From NCBI GenBank assembly GCA_014898415.1, contig RCTD01000018.1, positions 67,001-131,000 of the forward strand: a stretch of 64,000 bases of DNA, given 5' to 3'. Positions within the stretch are counted from its first letter, which is position 1. Every line of letters begins with the position of its first letter. Made by a program: the position numbers and the translations under genes. Under the pieces are notes generated by a model. That model was given only the letters and a program-made list of their open reading frames with translations. It did no database searches and was not told the origin of the DNA. Source of the DNA: Stromatinia cepivora. Its lineage: Eukaryota > Ascomycota > Leotiomycetes > Helotiales > Sclerotiniaceae. Of the stretch, positions 23,391-34,578 are shown piece by piece.

Positions 23391-24860
23391 TATGTATAGT
23401 TTGATGAGAGGGTAGTTGAGAGTTTCGAATTCCTAGGCGTAATTGTGAGGGAGTGTGATGATAGGTATTAAGAGGTTAAGGTTGAATTGTGGAGGTTATT
23501 CCTACGCGGCTATGGCCATAATATCCTACTTCGGTAGTGGCGTAATACAAAAAGTGAATTGGTCATCATAATTCACTATTTCTGACAATAGCAGTAGCGG
23601 AGTAGAATAATTCCCGAGGTTGCTCATGAGGTGAATACTAATTGTGCTGTGAACGGGATAGTTTATTGCCTACCTATTCCTATTTTCGAGTGAATAGAAG
23701 CTATAATGAATACATGATCATGATTACTTTTCATCTGATTAATTAACCGAGGCTGATTACTTATCCCCACAACCCTGCTAACCAACCATACACTAATCTA
23801 ATCGCTAGACGAACTCTAATTTCAGGATAGAAATGGAATTAGCTGATTGGATTATTCGTAAGGCTCTCTATCCCCTTATTATCAATCACATAACTACACA
23901 CTGACTGCACAGTCATCACAATGTCTCTGAACAACAACTGACTCACTGACTGACTGGCTGTTTGAATCGTAAAATCACTATTCCTTCTAATTCACATGGA
24001 TAAAAATCTTCATTATTCGAGACATATATACATACATACATACCGGTAATTTATATTCATCACATTTCAGAATATCATCACACATCACGTGAATATAAAT
24101 CTCAAGTCTCAAGTCTCAAGTCTCAAGTCTCAATTAGATGGAATATTTTATTTTATTCTATTTTATTCTATTCTATCGACGCGAAATGAAATGGAGTCCT
24201 ATTCTATTCCCCATGGGTTTTTATTTATTTTTCTATCTTGTAATTCTACTCGAGTATTAGCGAGTTAAAGAACAAAAAACCCCAATGCCATGAACATGAA
24301 ACTAGTGAACCAACGACTAAAAGAAAGAAAAAGGCGCGGGAAAACAAATAATATTCTACCCTACTGATAAATTTAACCAAGTGCTTATAAGAGAAGAAAA
24401 TGAGTTTTCCCTTATTCATACTAAATTTTATTTTAACAACCCCGTTAAAAAAAAGAATAAAAAAAAAGAATAGGAAACTCATCTTGGGAAGTGTACAACT
24501 CCTCAATTCCTCTTCAGTCTCCTTTATGCATCTACTTCCGAACTTGGAGAATAACATATCATAGCAGTATTATAGTGCAATGGCAACTGTTTATGTTTAA
24601 TTAAGGCTATTGAAACTACTAGGTAGTGATGTCCCGCGGCCAAGTCTCAAGATGTCAAAGTTAATTGAATAGCGAGTGCAGTAATGATACCAATCATGAT
24701 TCATCTATGAGTAATCAGCAGAGTGAAATAAACAATGTGGAACATCAATTGACTGCTCCTCTAATTTCTACCTATAGAATATTTCTGATTCCCGGTAATC
24801 TACCCTCACCTCAATCTTGCAATTCTCACAAACCATCAACACTACAGCATACCAATAAAA
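23391..24860. other. Intergenic, AT-rich
   Basis: No supported gene; the frame at 24246-24557 is Phe/Leu-rich low-complexity sequence. It contains a 7-bp microsatellite (listed) and, just after it, short repeats of tattttattcta. Confidence 0.55.
24101..24133. repeat. 7-bp tandem repeat (ctcaagt, 4.7 copies)
   Basis: Four exact copies of ctcaagt plus a partial one. A simple microsatellite, potentially polymorphic. Confidence 0.8.
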
Positions 24861-27800
24861 CTACTGATCCATTCCATCTAGCTCCACCAACTTCAACACA
24901 ACCTCCACCACCTCATTCCCACTCAAATCCAATCCCGGCTCATCAATTTTCCTCGCCAAAACATCATCCAACATACCCCTCAATCTACTAACCAGTACAC
25001 CTATTCTTGCCCAACCTCTTAGTCTTAGCCAACCGTCTACCAAAAGACCTCTCCCTAAGGTATCCAATGTAATTGGTCCCGAGAAGAGTAGTGCCGTATA
25101 TGCATTAAAAGGTGTTAAATCGCTAATAAATATTTTACTCGTCGCCATCTTGTTAAAATAACTCATGTATTTGCTATTACCGGGGAATGTTTGCGCGTCA
25201 AAGATTGTACTACTTGGATGTACGAAAACACGTCCATTTTCTTGATTGAAGTATTTGATTGTCTTTGCTTCTGGATCTAATTCGACAGCACCTGAGACTG
25301 AGGCCGCGAACTTTTTGTCTGGGAAATCGATACGTGCAAGTTGAGGATTGAAGGCTCCTGCGCAAAGAGATCGAATGAGAGCATTGTTTGATGATTTAGC
25401 GGATAAAGCTGGTGGGAGAATGGATGATGATGGAATAAAACCAATTTCACGAAGAGATGTGAGGTATTGGGTTCGATTAGAGGAGATATCATTGAGTGTC
25501 TGATATGAAAGGTAATTATCATTGCACCAGTTTCGAATCTCTCCTTGTCGGTAACTATTAGGGGTTAGCATTATGTATCAATTGCGGTGGTAGGAACACA
25601 TACTTCCTATTGTTGATCATCTCATACCACTCCTCAAAAGCTCGAAGATCTCCAATTAAATCACCTTGGTTCTTTGCAAACTTCGCCCTTGCAGATTTTG
25701 ACTCTTCTCTCTTATCCTGAGGTGATACAAAAGGCGATTTAACGGTCAAGATAGCTGCTATAGTGACCGCAGCATCTAAACAACCAAACATAGCACCATA
25801 TACCATCAATTTACCACAACGAAGATCAGCAGGAATCATCGAAAGATGACGACCTAATGCAGTAAGATCATGTCCATCAAGAGCACCCATCCTTCCCAAC
25901 AAATCCATAGCACCATCTACAGCCATACTTTCAGGAGGAGTGATGGCACTGGCTAAAAATGATCCAACTTCTTTAATTCCCATAGCACGTACAGATAAAC
26001 ATAATTGTTCTAATGGTACTCTTCTAATCTCGGGTTCCGGTCTCTCCATCATTTTCGATTTTTCGGCATTCCTTGTATAAAGCTTGTAACATTTTCCAGC
26101 TTGAACACGACCAGCTCTACCTCTTCTTTGTTTACATGCAGCACGTGAAGCCCATACTTCTTCCAATTTTCGCATATTGTTTTGAGGATCATAACTTGTC
26201 TCTTTCACGCGACCGGTATCTATTACTGCAACAATATCATCAATTGTGATCGATGTTTCGGCGACATTCGTGGCGACAATAACTTTACGTTTACCATACG
26301 GAGCATGTGGGAATACTTTTCGTTGGTCTGAGGATTGTAAAGAGGCGTGTAATGGTAGAGCATGTAAATTCGGTATGGTCTTCAAGTAATCGAGTGTTCG
26401 AGTGATCTCAACTAGACCTGGCATGAATATGAGAATCCCACCATCCTGTTTCAGATGAGTTAATTCAGCATCAATCTCTTTAACTGTCTGACTGATCAAA
26501 TCATAATTGATCCTCATACCAATACTTTGAATGGCAGCGGCAACATCCGAATCCATGCCAGATGTCTCCTGATTATCTTCCTGGTATTTCCCACCAAAGC
26601 CCGGATTGAAATTAGTCATTCGGATAACATCATCAAGATAGTAATCTTCCACTGGGTATGTACGACCACTAATTTCGACTCTACCAACTTTTCCACCACT
26701 CTTGAAATAATCTTCAAAGATACCAGCATCCAAAGTGGCACTCATCAAGATTAATTTTAAGTCTTTCCGTTGACGAAGAACATCCCGTAACAAAACAAGT
26801 AAGAAATCTGTATCCAAAGATCTCTCGTGAACTTCATCAATGATAACATGACTGACATCTGCAAGTGATGCTACGACATCATCACTACTTCCTCCGGACG
26901 TTTGTAATCGCCTAAGAAGTACACCTGTAGTCACAAAAGTAATCTTGGTATTGGGTGATGCTTTGGACTCTCCTCGAATGATGTATCCAACTTCTTGACC
27001 AACAGCAGAACATCGCTCATCACTAACACGATCCGCCAATCCTAAAGCAGAAATACGTCTAGGTTGCGTACAAATAATATTTGCACAATCTCCAAACGCT
27101 CGCTGGTACATGTCATCCAGAATAAATTGGGCTGATTGAGTGGATTTACCAGAACCAGTTTCTCCTGAGATAATAGTAACTTGATGGGAGTTGACGGTAT
27201 CAACGATAATATCCTTCATCTCCCAAGCCGGTAAAGTCCTCCGACCTTTTATCATAGATTCCAATTTTGGATTCAACTGTCGACTTATCCAGTCCTCCTT
27301 GCTCCTGTCGTTGGCAACCCATTTAATTGCTCTAGGATGTCTCGAGATGTTTTGTCTTCTTCGACGAACTGGTTGAACTTCACTTACTATCGATGCAGCC
27401 GCGGAAACATCGCTAAGCTTTCCAGGTCTTTCAATGATATTGTAAAGATTTTGTTCCACCCAGTCAATAAGAAAAAATAACATATGCTCGCCAAGTAAAC
27501 CTTCCATGGCGTGATTCAACGCCTGCTTCATAATACTCAAACGAATATATGCGGGTAATTGAACGTGAACAGATAGGACCGGAACTTTTTGAGGATACTC
27601 TGAAGATCGTCGAAACTGGATGATAGGCTCGACAGGGAGATTTGTTCCACGATTTGCCGGTTTAATTGTAATCCTGCAAACATCCTTCGATGGACGGAAA
27701 TATTTCTCTCCAAAGACAGATTGAAGACCTGTCATTTCCTCTTCCCAAATTTCCTCGGAAGATTCCTTGGCATCTTCAGTGTCCCACGAGTCTTCGCTTA

Positions 27801-29139
27801 GAATAGATTCCACATCTTTCCCACTCGACATGAGTATGTGTTGTAAAGCCTCGGAAGCTTTGCCTTCATCGTTATGAATATCAAAGATTTGCTTGCAAAG
27901 CTCAAGAGAGTATCCAGCTTCAGCCAGTCTCTTAATAGCACCTTCACGCTTCAAGTCACTACTTGCCATACTAATACCAGCAACATATCCTTCTGGCAAT
28001 GCCCATCTTGGTAGATCATCTTCCGGAACATGGATAAGTAGCCATTCAAGACTTTCCTCTCGATCCTTGCATATTTCCACAGCTTCTTCAATATGACTTT
28101 GCCGGAAATCAAGAGTCATGAATTCTTTCACAATTGAATGCTTTTGGAAATCTGACAGCTTGACATCATGTGGATTCCAAATAGCATGTTTCCTGACTAA
28201 ACTTTCGACTTTCGTTCGCGTTCGCTTGCCCATCTCAATTTTTGGGACTTTGGTCCATCCTCTATGAATGTTGTTATGCGATGACCCCCCCGCTTGACTT
28301 GTGCCATTGCTTCCATTACCACGTAAAGCCAAACCTGCACCTCCTGGGCCTGCCGATCCTGGTGTATTCATGGCCTTTTCCCTAGCCTTTTGCTGATCAT
28401 TTCGTTTCTTTTCCATGGCGGCTTTTGCATCTTCTCTTTCTCTCAAGGCAGCAAATGGATCCGCCTCATACATCCATGCTTTTCCTTCTTTAACATCTTC
28501 TTTCTTCAAAACTTCAAACTCTCCCTTCCACAAATCTCGATAATCGGGTGGAAGTGTCATATGAATGTTTCGCATATTGAGAACCCGGAAAAGTCCATAC
28601 GTAGCAGCAAAATGTCTAGCTTCGAGAGCTGTTGGTTTGACCGCAAGATGTTTATGCGAAGGAGGTAATTTGAACGGAGCTAGCGATACGAGTTCTTGGG
28701 TTTTCGGATTTTTAGCTTTGAGAATTACCATTGAGGAGAATCCTTCCGGAGTTTTGCTCTGTTCCATATCATTAGTATACCTCATTCCATCAAGCAGAAA
28801 CATCTGCAAATCTCCTCAATAAAACACACCCACCATGGTATATTCCGGCTTTTCCCATCTTTGCTTCTGACAATGTTCTGAAAGTAAATTGACTGGTAAC
28901 TTTCCGGTCCATGATTGCCCACCAATCAATTTCTTAACATCCGGCCTCTTCGGTGCCTCGCCCAGCGGATCAGATCCATCTTGTCCTTGAGCTGGTGGTT
29001 TTCTCTGCTTTGGCTCTTTATCGGAATTTGAGAAGACGATAAAACTATCATCTGCAGCGGGTGCTGTTGATGGTTTATTCTTACCAGCAGATGCACCTGG
29101 TTTTGGTCCACCTTTCGAGGACTGTCCTTTCTTGACCAT
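24861..29139 (-). CDS. DEAH-family RNA helicase of the DHX57/YLR419W type
   Basis: Three exons: 29139-28834, 28758-25604 and 25554-24861 (introns of 75 and 49 bp), 1384 aa. Order: a low-complexity basic N-terminus; a UBA-like segment (SLEWLLIHVPEDDLPRW); an RWD domain near residue 440 (EEEMTGLQSVFGEKYF); the helicase core with P-loop GETGSGKST near 630, motif II DEVH (IIDEVHERSLDTDF) near 740, motif III SAT, and motif VI QRRGRAGRVQ; then the helicase-associated and OB-fold domains to the C-terminus. The RWD+UBA+helicase order is that of DHX57 and yeast YLR419W, ATP-dependent helicases thought to act on RNA and ribosomes. Motif II reads DEVH rather than DEAH. The first intron was chosen because the joined product (PEYTM then SKTPEGFSSMV) reads like the family; a 30-bp alternative is too short. 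Confidence 0.92.
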
Positions 29140-29487
29140 ATTTGGTCTCTGCAAACTTTATGACAGATAGATCCATGAAATTAAAATTAGAAGTAATGAA
29201 GGAGGTGAGTATTTTTAGTGGTTGGTTGATACTCTAGTACAACTAAATTCATTCAAAGTTTTCCCCACAAGGCTGAGAAAATTGTAAGCTTGGGCGTTTC
29301 CTGCAACACTAGAAATAGAAATGTGCGTCATTTTCGGTGGGACTTTAAGCTTATGGCAGCAAAGCAGCCTTGTAGGATTACTTTGTAAATTAATCACTTA
29401 ACCTACTCCATAATCATCACCATATGCAAATACACTATATATGCCATTTACGACACTTACCTATATGAAATCTATTACTTTGCCATT
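29140..29487. promoter_or_regulatory. Shared divergent promoter (helicase / aprataxin)
   Basis: 348 bp separate the two start codons of oppositely oriented genes, so both promoters must lie here or overlap. No specific factor site is assigned. Confidence 0.6.
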
Positions 29488-30426
29488 ATGGCTTCAGAAA
29501 GATGTGAAGATGCAATAACAGAAACAGAGAATAATGGAACCCCTCAAGCCTCTTCCAAACCAACTGAAAAGTCCCCAAAACCCAACGCATGTACCGTAAC
29601 ACCATATGGCTTGTACCTATGCTATGTGCAATACTAATAAGTCTTTACAGTTACCAAATTAATGTCAAACTCACGATCCAAACGCCCCAACTCCTCCCCA
29701 TCATCCTCTCCTCCCCCGAAAAAGATCGCAAATTCAAATTCCTTCTTCCCTGGTAGTGCAGGCCTAGGGGTCTATCTGTCGGATCCATCATCACACCCTG
29801 CCTCACGCGTCATCTATCATACGCCTTCATTTGTAGCAATCCATGATCTATACCCCAAATCCTCAGTTCACACCCTTCTCATTCCACGAGAGGAGAAATG
29901 GTATAATATGCACCCTATAGCCGCATTATCCAACCCCGAATTTCTCGAGATGATAAGACCGGAAGCAGAAAAGTTAAAAGGGATAGTTGCATCGGAATTA
30001 CGTCGAAGATATGGATCGGGATCTACACAGGATTTGGAAAAGGAAAGAATACTCAGTGGAGAGGTCAATTTAGATGATGATGCTGAAATGCCAGAAGGTA
30101 GAAATTGGGAGAAGGATGTTATGGTTGGAATACATATGCATCCATCAATGGAGCATCTCCATATTCATGTCTTATCTGTGGATCGTTATTCTTCATGTAT
30201 GAAGAAGAGGAAACATTATAGCTCATTTGCTACACCATTCTTTGTTAATCTATCGGAATTTCCTCTATCTGAGGAGAGGCAAGAAGCTTTAGGTAGAAGT
30301 GGCCAGGCTAAGGCATGGCTGCAGGGTGATATGAAATGCTGGAGCTGTGGTTTGAATTTTAAGAATAAATTTGCTGAGCTAAAGGAGCATTTGGAGTTGG
30401 AATTCATTGAATGGAAAAAGAAATGA
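29488..30426 (+). CDS. HNT3: Aprataxin-like DNA-adenylate hydrolase (Hnt3)
   Basis: Two exons, 29488-29590 and 29651-30426, with a 60-bp intron; 292 aa. A shorter form starting at 29662 would be 254 aa; the upstream exon is in phase, has good splice signals, and adds 38 residues. The HIT domain shows HTLLIPREEKWYNMHP and the histidine triad HLHIHV followed by SVD. The C-terminal zinc finger has Cys-X2-Cys (CWSC), then His-X3-Glu (EHLELE), a C2HE variant of the usual C2H2. Aprataxin removes AMP from 5' ends left by failed DNA ligation, acting in nuclear single-strand break repair. The N-terminus has a Ser/Pro-rich, basic stretch (PPPKK) that may act as a nuclear signal. Confidence 0.92.
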
Positions 30427-31067
30427 AATCAAACAGAATTCATCATCGACATTTCCCCTTTATCAATTGACAAACCAACAGAGAAACAAGAAGTGGAACA
30501 ATGAAAATATTTTTGTCTGAGCAAAGGAACGGGCAGGAACCGAACATTGGTCTTTCTTTGATGTTTATTGTTTGGTTTACTCTTGAACAATAATTTATGT
30601 TATTGGCAAAGCTTCAACGCCTAAATGTTTCACCAGCCAGCGCTCTGCAGTGAAGCTGTCTGTTCTCCAATTTATATTCACCTCACCAATTAATCCATGA
30701 GGATTCTTCAGTTATAAGCCACCCAATTCACCAAACAATCCACTGAGCGAGATATCAAGCAGGCAATTCGAGGTCAAGTGAATAGCTTCAAATTCGCTTA
30801 ATTTGGAGAACAATAGCCTGAAAGCTCTCCGATCCTTCAATTTTCCAGAATATCCTGTCATGTTTCCTATAACTCTACACTTTCTTGCTACCAATTAACT
30901 TTCTTCTGGACTATCAAATACCTCATTAGCGCTTGTGTGAGTGAACTGTTCCTTCACACATTGAAGAGGGATAAGTAGATTTCACACTTCACAATATCAA
31001 AAACTCCCGAGTAATCAAGCTCGCGAGGAGGAACTGGCACAAGGCCCAGAAAAGAAATCTCTGAAAC
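30427..31067. other. Intergenic
   Basis: No gene is supported; the minus frame at 30712-30894 has no features. It likely holds the HNT3 3' end and the promoter of the small gene at 31068. Confidence 0.5.
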
Positions 31068-31527
31068 ATGAATGGCATAGGACAAAATGCCTTAAATCTG
31101 GTTCAACGTCTCGAGGCCCTCAAAGAAGCCATTCCATTTGAGCTTCCCATTCTCAATGTCAACTACTTCGAGCTCCATCGACAAAGTGTAACACTTCCAC
31201 CATAATCTAGCTGAGAGTAGATCTAAAAGCAGATTTAGAGAAGTTTTTTTGGGTCAAATATTCTGGATAATGAAAGCTAGTTTCCTTTCCTGGGCTTGTA
31301 TATTCTGATGGCGGCGTGTGATGCGAGAATGCAGCTGGGAAGATTAATCTGCAGGGGACTAGCAGTTAGTTATTGGAGAAGCGGGAGATATTATTGAGGT
31401 ATTTTTAAATGAATTGAAAGATGAGGTATTGCGACATGAGCTATTGAAGCGAAAGAGTCGTCTTACCCTGGTCAAGGAAAGATGGAGTGATGTCAGAGGT
31501 ATGATGGAGGCATTAGGAGAAGAATAA
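31068..31527 (+). CDS. Small two-exon hypothetical protein (~93 aa)
   Basis: Exon 1 is 31068-31187 (MNGIGQNALNLVQRLEALKE...FELHRQS, 40 codons) and exon 2 is 31366-31527 (LVIGEAGDIIEVFLNELKDE...MMEALGEE), joined in phase 0 across a 178-bp GT-AG intron. Both pieces are amphipathic, helix-forming and rich in Leu, Glu and Lys, and neither frame exceeds 60 codons from an ATG, so a simple frame search misses it. The intron is longer than its neighbours', so a small middle exon may be missing. It could be a coiled-coil subunit of some complex. I do not recognise it. Confidence 0.4.
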
Positions 31528-32176
31528 ATTGTTTGAGCGAGAGGACCGGCCGGATAGTTTCGCATCGGGATATTTATTAGTCTGGATTGCTTTTTAATAA
31601 CGAAGGTTTCCGATTTTCGAGTCTATTTTGGAAGAGTTATGTTATAAGTCTTCTATACTATTGTGAGAAAGCATAATTGTCTAGCCTAGCTTCAGCTACT
31701 TCTCCTATTATTCTCTAACCAACCAGGTAAACAATCAAGGTTATTCGAAGCAACAACAGACACCAAACTACTATTCTCCAAGCTATTGAAGGGTCTTCAC
31801 TTCAAAGTCAAATCCAAGTTAATCATTCACTTCATATCTGCAGACTACTACTTCATGAACTCCGGAATTTTTAAACGCCCTACGAAAAGGAAACAACCGT
31901 AAATAAAACCAAATCACAAACCATTGTCTGAAGACTCCTTTGTCTAGAAAAGCAACCAATACAACCCTCGGTTCTCAAACCCTTTGTTCCCCCCTTCGTC
32001 TCATTTCATAACTACATCGGAACAATGCCCATTATATTAATTATAACAACGTTCCAACCCCCCAATTTTTCACATCCAACCAATCCATGCCCGCCCAATC
32101 ACCACTCACCATTCACCAACTAACCACAAAACCGGCATTCTAGCACCTCACCCCCAGATCCACCCACACAAAAAAG
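31528..32176. other. Intergenic
   Basis: No supported gene. The last ~150 bases before 32177 are C/T- and A-rich, as in fungal promoters. Confidence 0.5.
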
Positions 32177-32626
32177 ATGACAACCAAAACAAACGCCGTA
32201 ACAATCGTCGCTCTGTCCCTCATCTTCATCACGGTCCTCGTCGTCTTCATGATCTACATCCCCCGCCACCTCGGCCTCCAATTCGAAGCTCGACGCACCG
32301 CCGCTCGGAAAAACCGTAGATCTTCGCCCCCCGCGGGGCACCAACCCCAAGACCGCGATATCGAGATGAACGACTGGCCATTGCGGTATCCGGACCCAGT
32401 GATCACGACGGGAAACCACAGATCTGATGATTGGCCATTGCGCAGTCTGGCCCCGCCTCCGGCTGCGGCTTTGGCGAGACGAAGTCAGCGATCGGAGGAT
32501 TGGCCTTTGAGGAAAACAGAGCCGGTGGTTGTGGCGAAGAGAAGACAGTTTAGAGATCAGGATGAGGATGATTTGAAATTTGGTGGTGCGGGTGGTAGTC
32601 TTGAGGGGTTTCCTTATCATGTTTGA
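32177..32626 (+). CDS. Single-pass membrane protein with three DWPLR repeats
   Basis: A single exon of 149 aa from ATG 32177. Residues ~8-29 form one hydrophobic helix (VTIVALSLIFITVLVVFMIY) followed by IPRH and a basic stretch, so the C-terminus is probably cytosolic or lumenal and disordered. The tail carries three evenly spaced copies of a short motif: NDWPLR, DDWPLR and EDWPLR, each ~27-36 residues apart and preceded by an Arg/Asp/Ser-rich segment. DIEMND precedes the first copy. Such repeated Trp motifs often act as short linear docking sites; this is inference. The gene at 44171 shares the layout. Family unknown. Confidence 0.65.
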   Translation: MTTKTNAVTIVALSLIFITVLVVFMIYIPRHLGLQFEARRTAARKNRRSSPPAGHQPQDRDIEMNDWPLRYPDPVITTGNHRSDDWPLRSLAPPPAAALARRSQRSEDWPLRKTEPVVVAKRRQFRDQDEDDLKFGGAGGSLEGFPYHV

Positions 32627-33424
32627 TAGATGCTGGCATTTATTAAACAAATGGAGAGGGGATTCGGAAAGGTAAGTGGAAGAACGTGATGCTTGACGTC
32701 GGCATTTTTCCCCATCAGGTGAGTTAGGTGCAAGTGCACTCTGGTAATAAAATGCCTACCTATATCCAAAAATTATTATTTTCCTATTTAAAATTGTGAA
32801 CAAATCATGAAGTGAATATATCGTGAAAAAAAAAACCTTTATAAATCTCAATATTGAATGTATGAAATTCAATCCATCTCTCTGCCTGTGAGACAAATAA
32901 AGGCATTCCGCCGATCTATGTAATGTTAAGTCTTACAGCTGTACACCTGTACAGCATCATCAAAGATCTACAGCGGGGTAATGCAAGGAAGAACCAGCGT
33001 CCCGCCACCACAAAACATCAACAGCTTACCACAAACTGAACACACAATACGAGAAAACAACTTCTGTATTCAGTCTGAGTTACACAACATATGCAGATCG
33101 AACTCATATGGAATCTATACGACATAAAACATATGATCTCGTGGACTAATGAAGATCTATTGCTACCAGCAACACGAGAAAAGTATCATGATTAGGGAAT
33201 AGTTGTACATTTCTCGTGTTTGTGACGGAGAGGATAATGCAAGGTGCCGCCACTGATGGCCAATGAATGTTTCCTGATGTGTACATCGATATCCTCAATT
33301 ATCATATATATGCGTAGAAGTTTCCCAGCCTAGGGGATGGATAATAATTGAACTTTACCACTTTTCTCAAAGAACAAATTCGAAAATAAACAATATTTTA
33401 TACTCAACAAAATTTCAAAACATA
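32627..33424. other. Intergenic, promoter of the secreted protein gene
   Basis: No gene is seen. It is A/T-rich, with a cttttatataa-like TATA region further left and A-rich sequence just before the ATG at 33425. Confidence 0.5.
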
Positions 33425-33867
33425 ATGCATATCCAACATTTCCTTTTCGCGCTCACCTCACTCAGTCTCACCAGCCTCGTGAGCTCCTCCCCAACGCAAG
33501 CGGGTACACTCTCCACCCCACCCCCACCAGGAGAAAGTAAGCTGCATCCCTCCCCTGTCATTTTTCCATCACTAATCTAACACACACACCAGCCTACGTG
33601 GTCGGTTATCCCATCTGCGCAACACCAGGCTATACCGAAGTACCGGGTAACTACAACGAAACCATTCACCAATCCTCCGGCGCTACTCTCGCCGGCTGTA
33701 TTAACGAATGTCGAGCTGCGTATCCTGCTTGTAAAAGTATTGCTTTTCATGCTCGGTATACGGAATGTTTGTGGTTTAATAGAAAGGTTGATAAGACGCA
33801 ATTGTATGAGGATGATACGAGTGAATTTGTTCATTATGATTTGATTTGTCCGGTGCCTGCTTGTTAG
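33425..33867 (+). CDS. Small secreted cysteine-rich protein, Apple/PAN-like
   Basis: Two exons, 33425-33536 and 33593-33867, with a 56-bp intron in phase 1; 128 aa. Residues 1-~20 are a signal peptide (HFLFALTSLSLTSLVSSS). The mature part begins with a Thr/Pro linker and has seven Cys: CATPG, CINEC, C in YPACKS, EC in RYTECLWF, and two in LICPVPAC. The pattern GATLAGCINECRAA...CKSIAFHA...CLWFNRKVD follows the Apple/PAN layout, where CxxxC on a helix pairs with strands, a fold that binds carbohydrate or protein. Secreted, small and Cys-rich: a candidate cell-wall or effector-type protein in a plant-associated fungus. That role is inference. Confidence 0.75.
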
Positions 33868-34578
33868 ATTTGAGAGTGTGGATGGGGATTGGTGTTTAGG
33901 GATAGAGGAGCGAAGCGAGCTCGTAATAAATGATGAATGGACTTATGGTCGATATTTCTGTTGGTTGGAAGAGTATGAGCATGAGGAGGCGTATCTGGAA
34001 GAATTAAGATCTTCCTCAAACTGGTTCCCTGAAAATCACTATACAATCAAAACAGAGAAGTCTACCATGAAATCTGAACGCATGCAAAGCTTCCTCCATC
34101 GCCGTTGGATGGTTCGAGAACGAATTGAAGTAAATATATAAGTCCATTTCGAGTTATTTTGAAAATACAGGCAAACAAGTGAGTTCTGCAGACATAGTAA
34201 AGCCAATTTTGAGGTGTTATGGGGTTCAGAATGCAAGGAAGTGATGCGAGAGGGGTTAAGAAAAGGCAAGAAAAGAGATTGGGGAGAGATATTACTTAAA
34301 AAAACTGTCAGGGCGCTGTTGCATTGACAGGAAGAAAAAAAAATTGAAACCTCATTCACTGGGTCAGATTTGTCAATAGTCCAGACTGGAGTCTGAATTT
34401 GACAAGCTTTTGTATCTTTAAGCGTAACATTCATATATCAACTATATTCAACGCAGTATCGTGAACGAAGTCAAGAGCTACAATCTCTCATTGTCATTGG
34501 CCCACGGCCTCCACTCCGAACTATTGAGGAAAACCAGTCCAAGGTAAACCACTCGGTCATTAAAAGTTAATATTATTT
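33868..34578. other. Intergenic, convergent 3' region
   Basis: Frames at 33878-34141 and 34039-34434 oppose each other and show no domain. It contains the 3' ends of the Apple-like gene and of the CorA-type gene. Confidence 0.5.

Noticed and set aside
24246..24557. 103-aa Phe/Leu-rich minus frame
   Set aside because: Composed of low-complexity T/A runs read as Phe and Lys. No reliable membrane-protein pattern.
28804..28833. 30-bp intron giving a helicase start of exon 2 at MFLLDGMRY
   Set aside because: Too short for a fungal intron. Using the acceptor at 28759 gives a 75-bp intron and a junction that fits the family.
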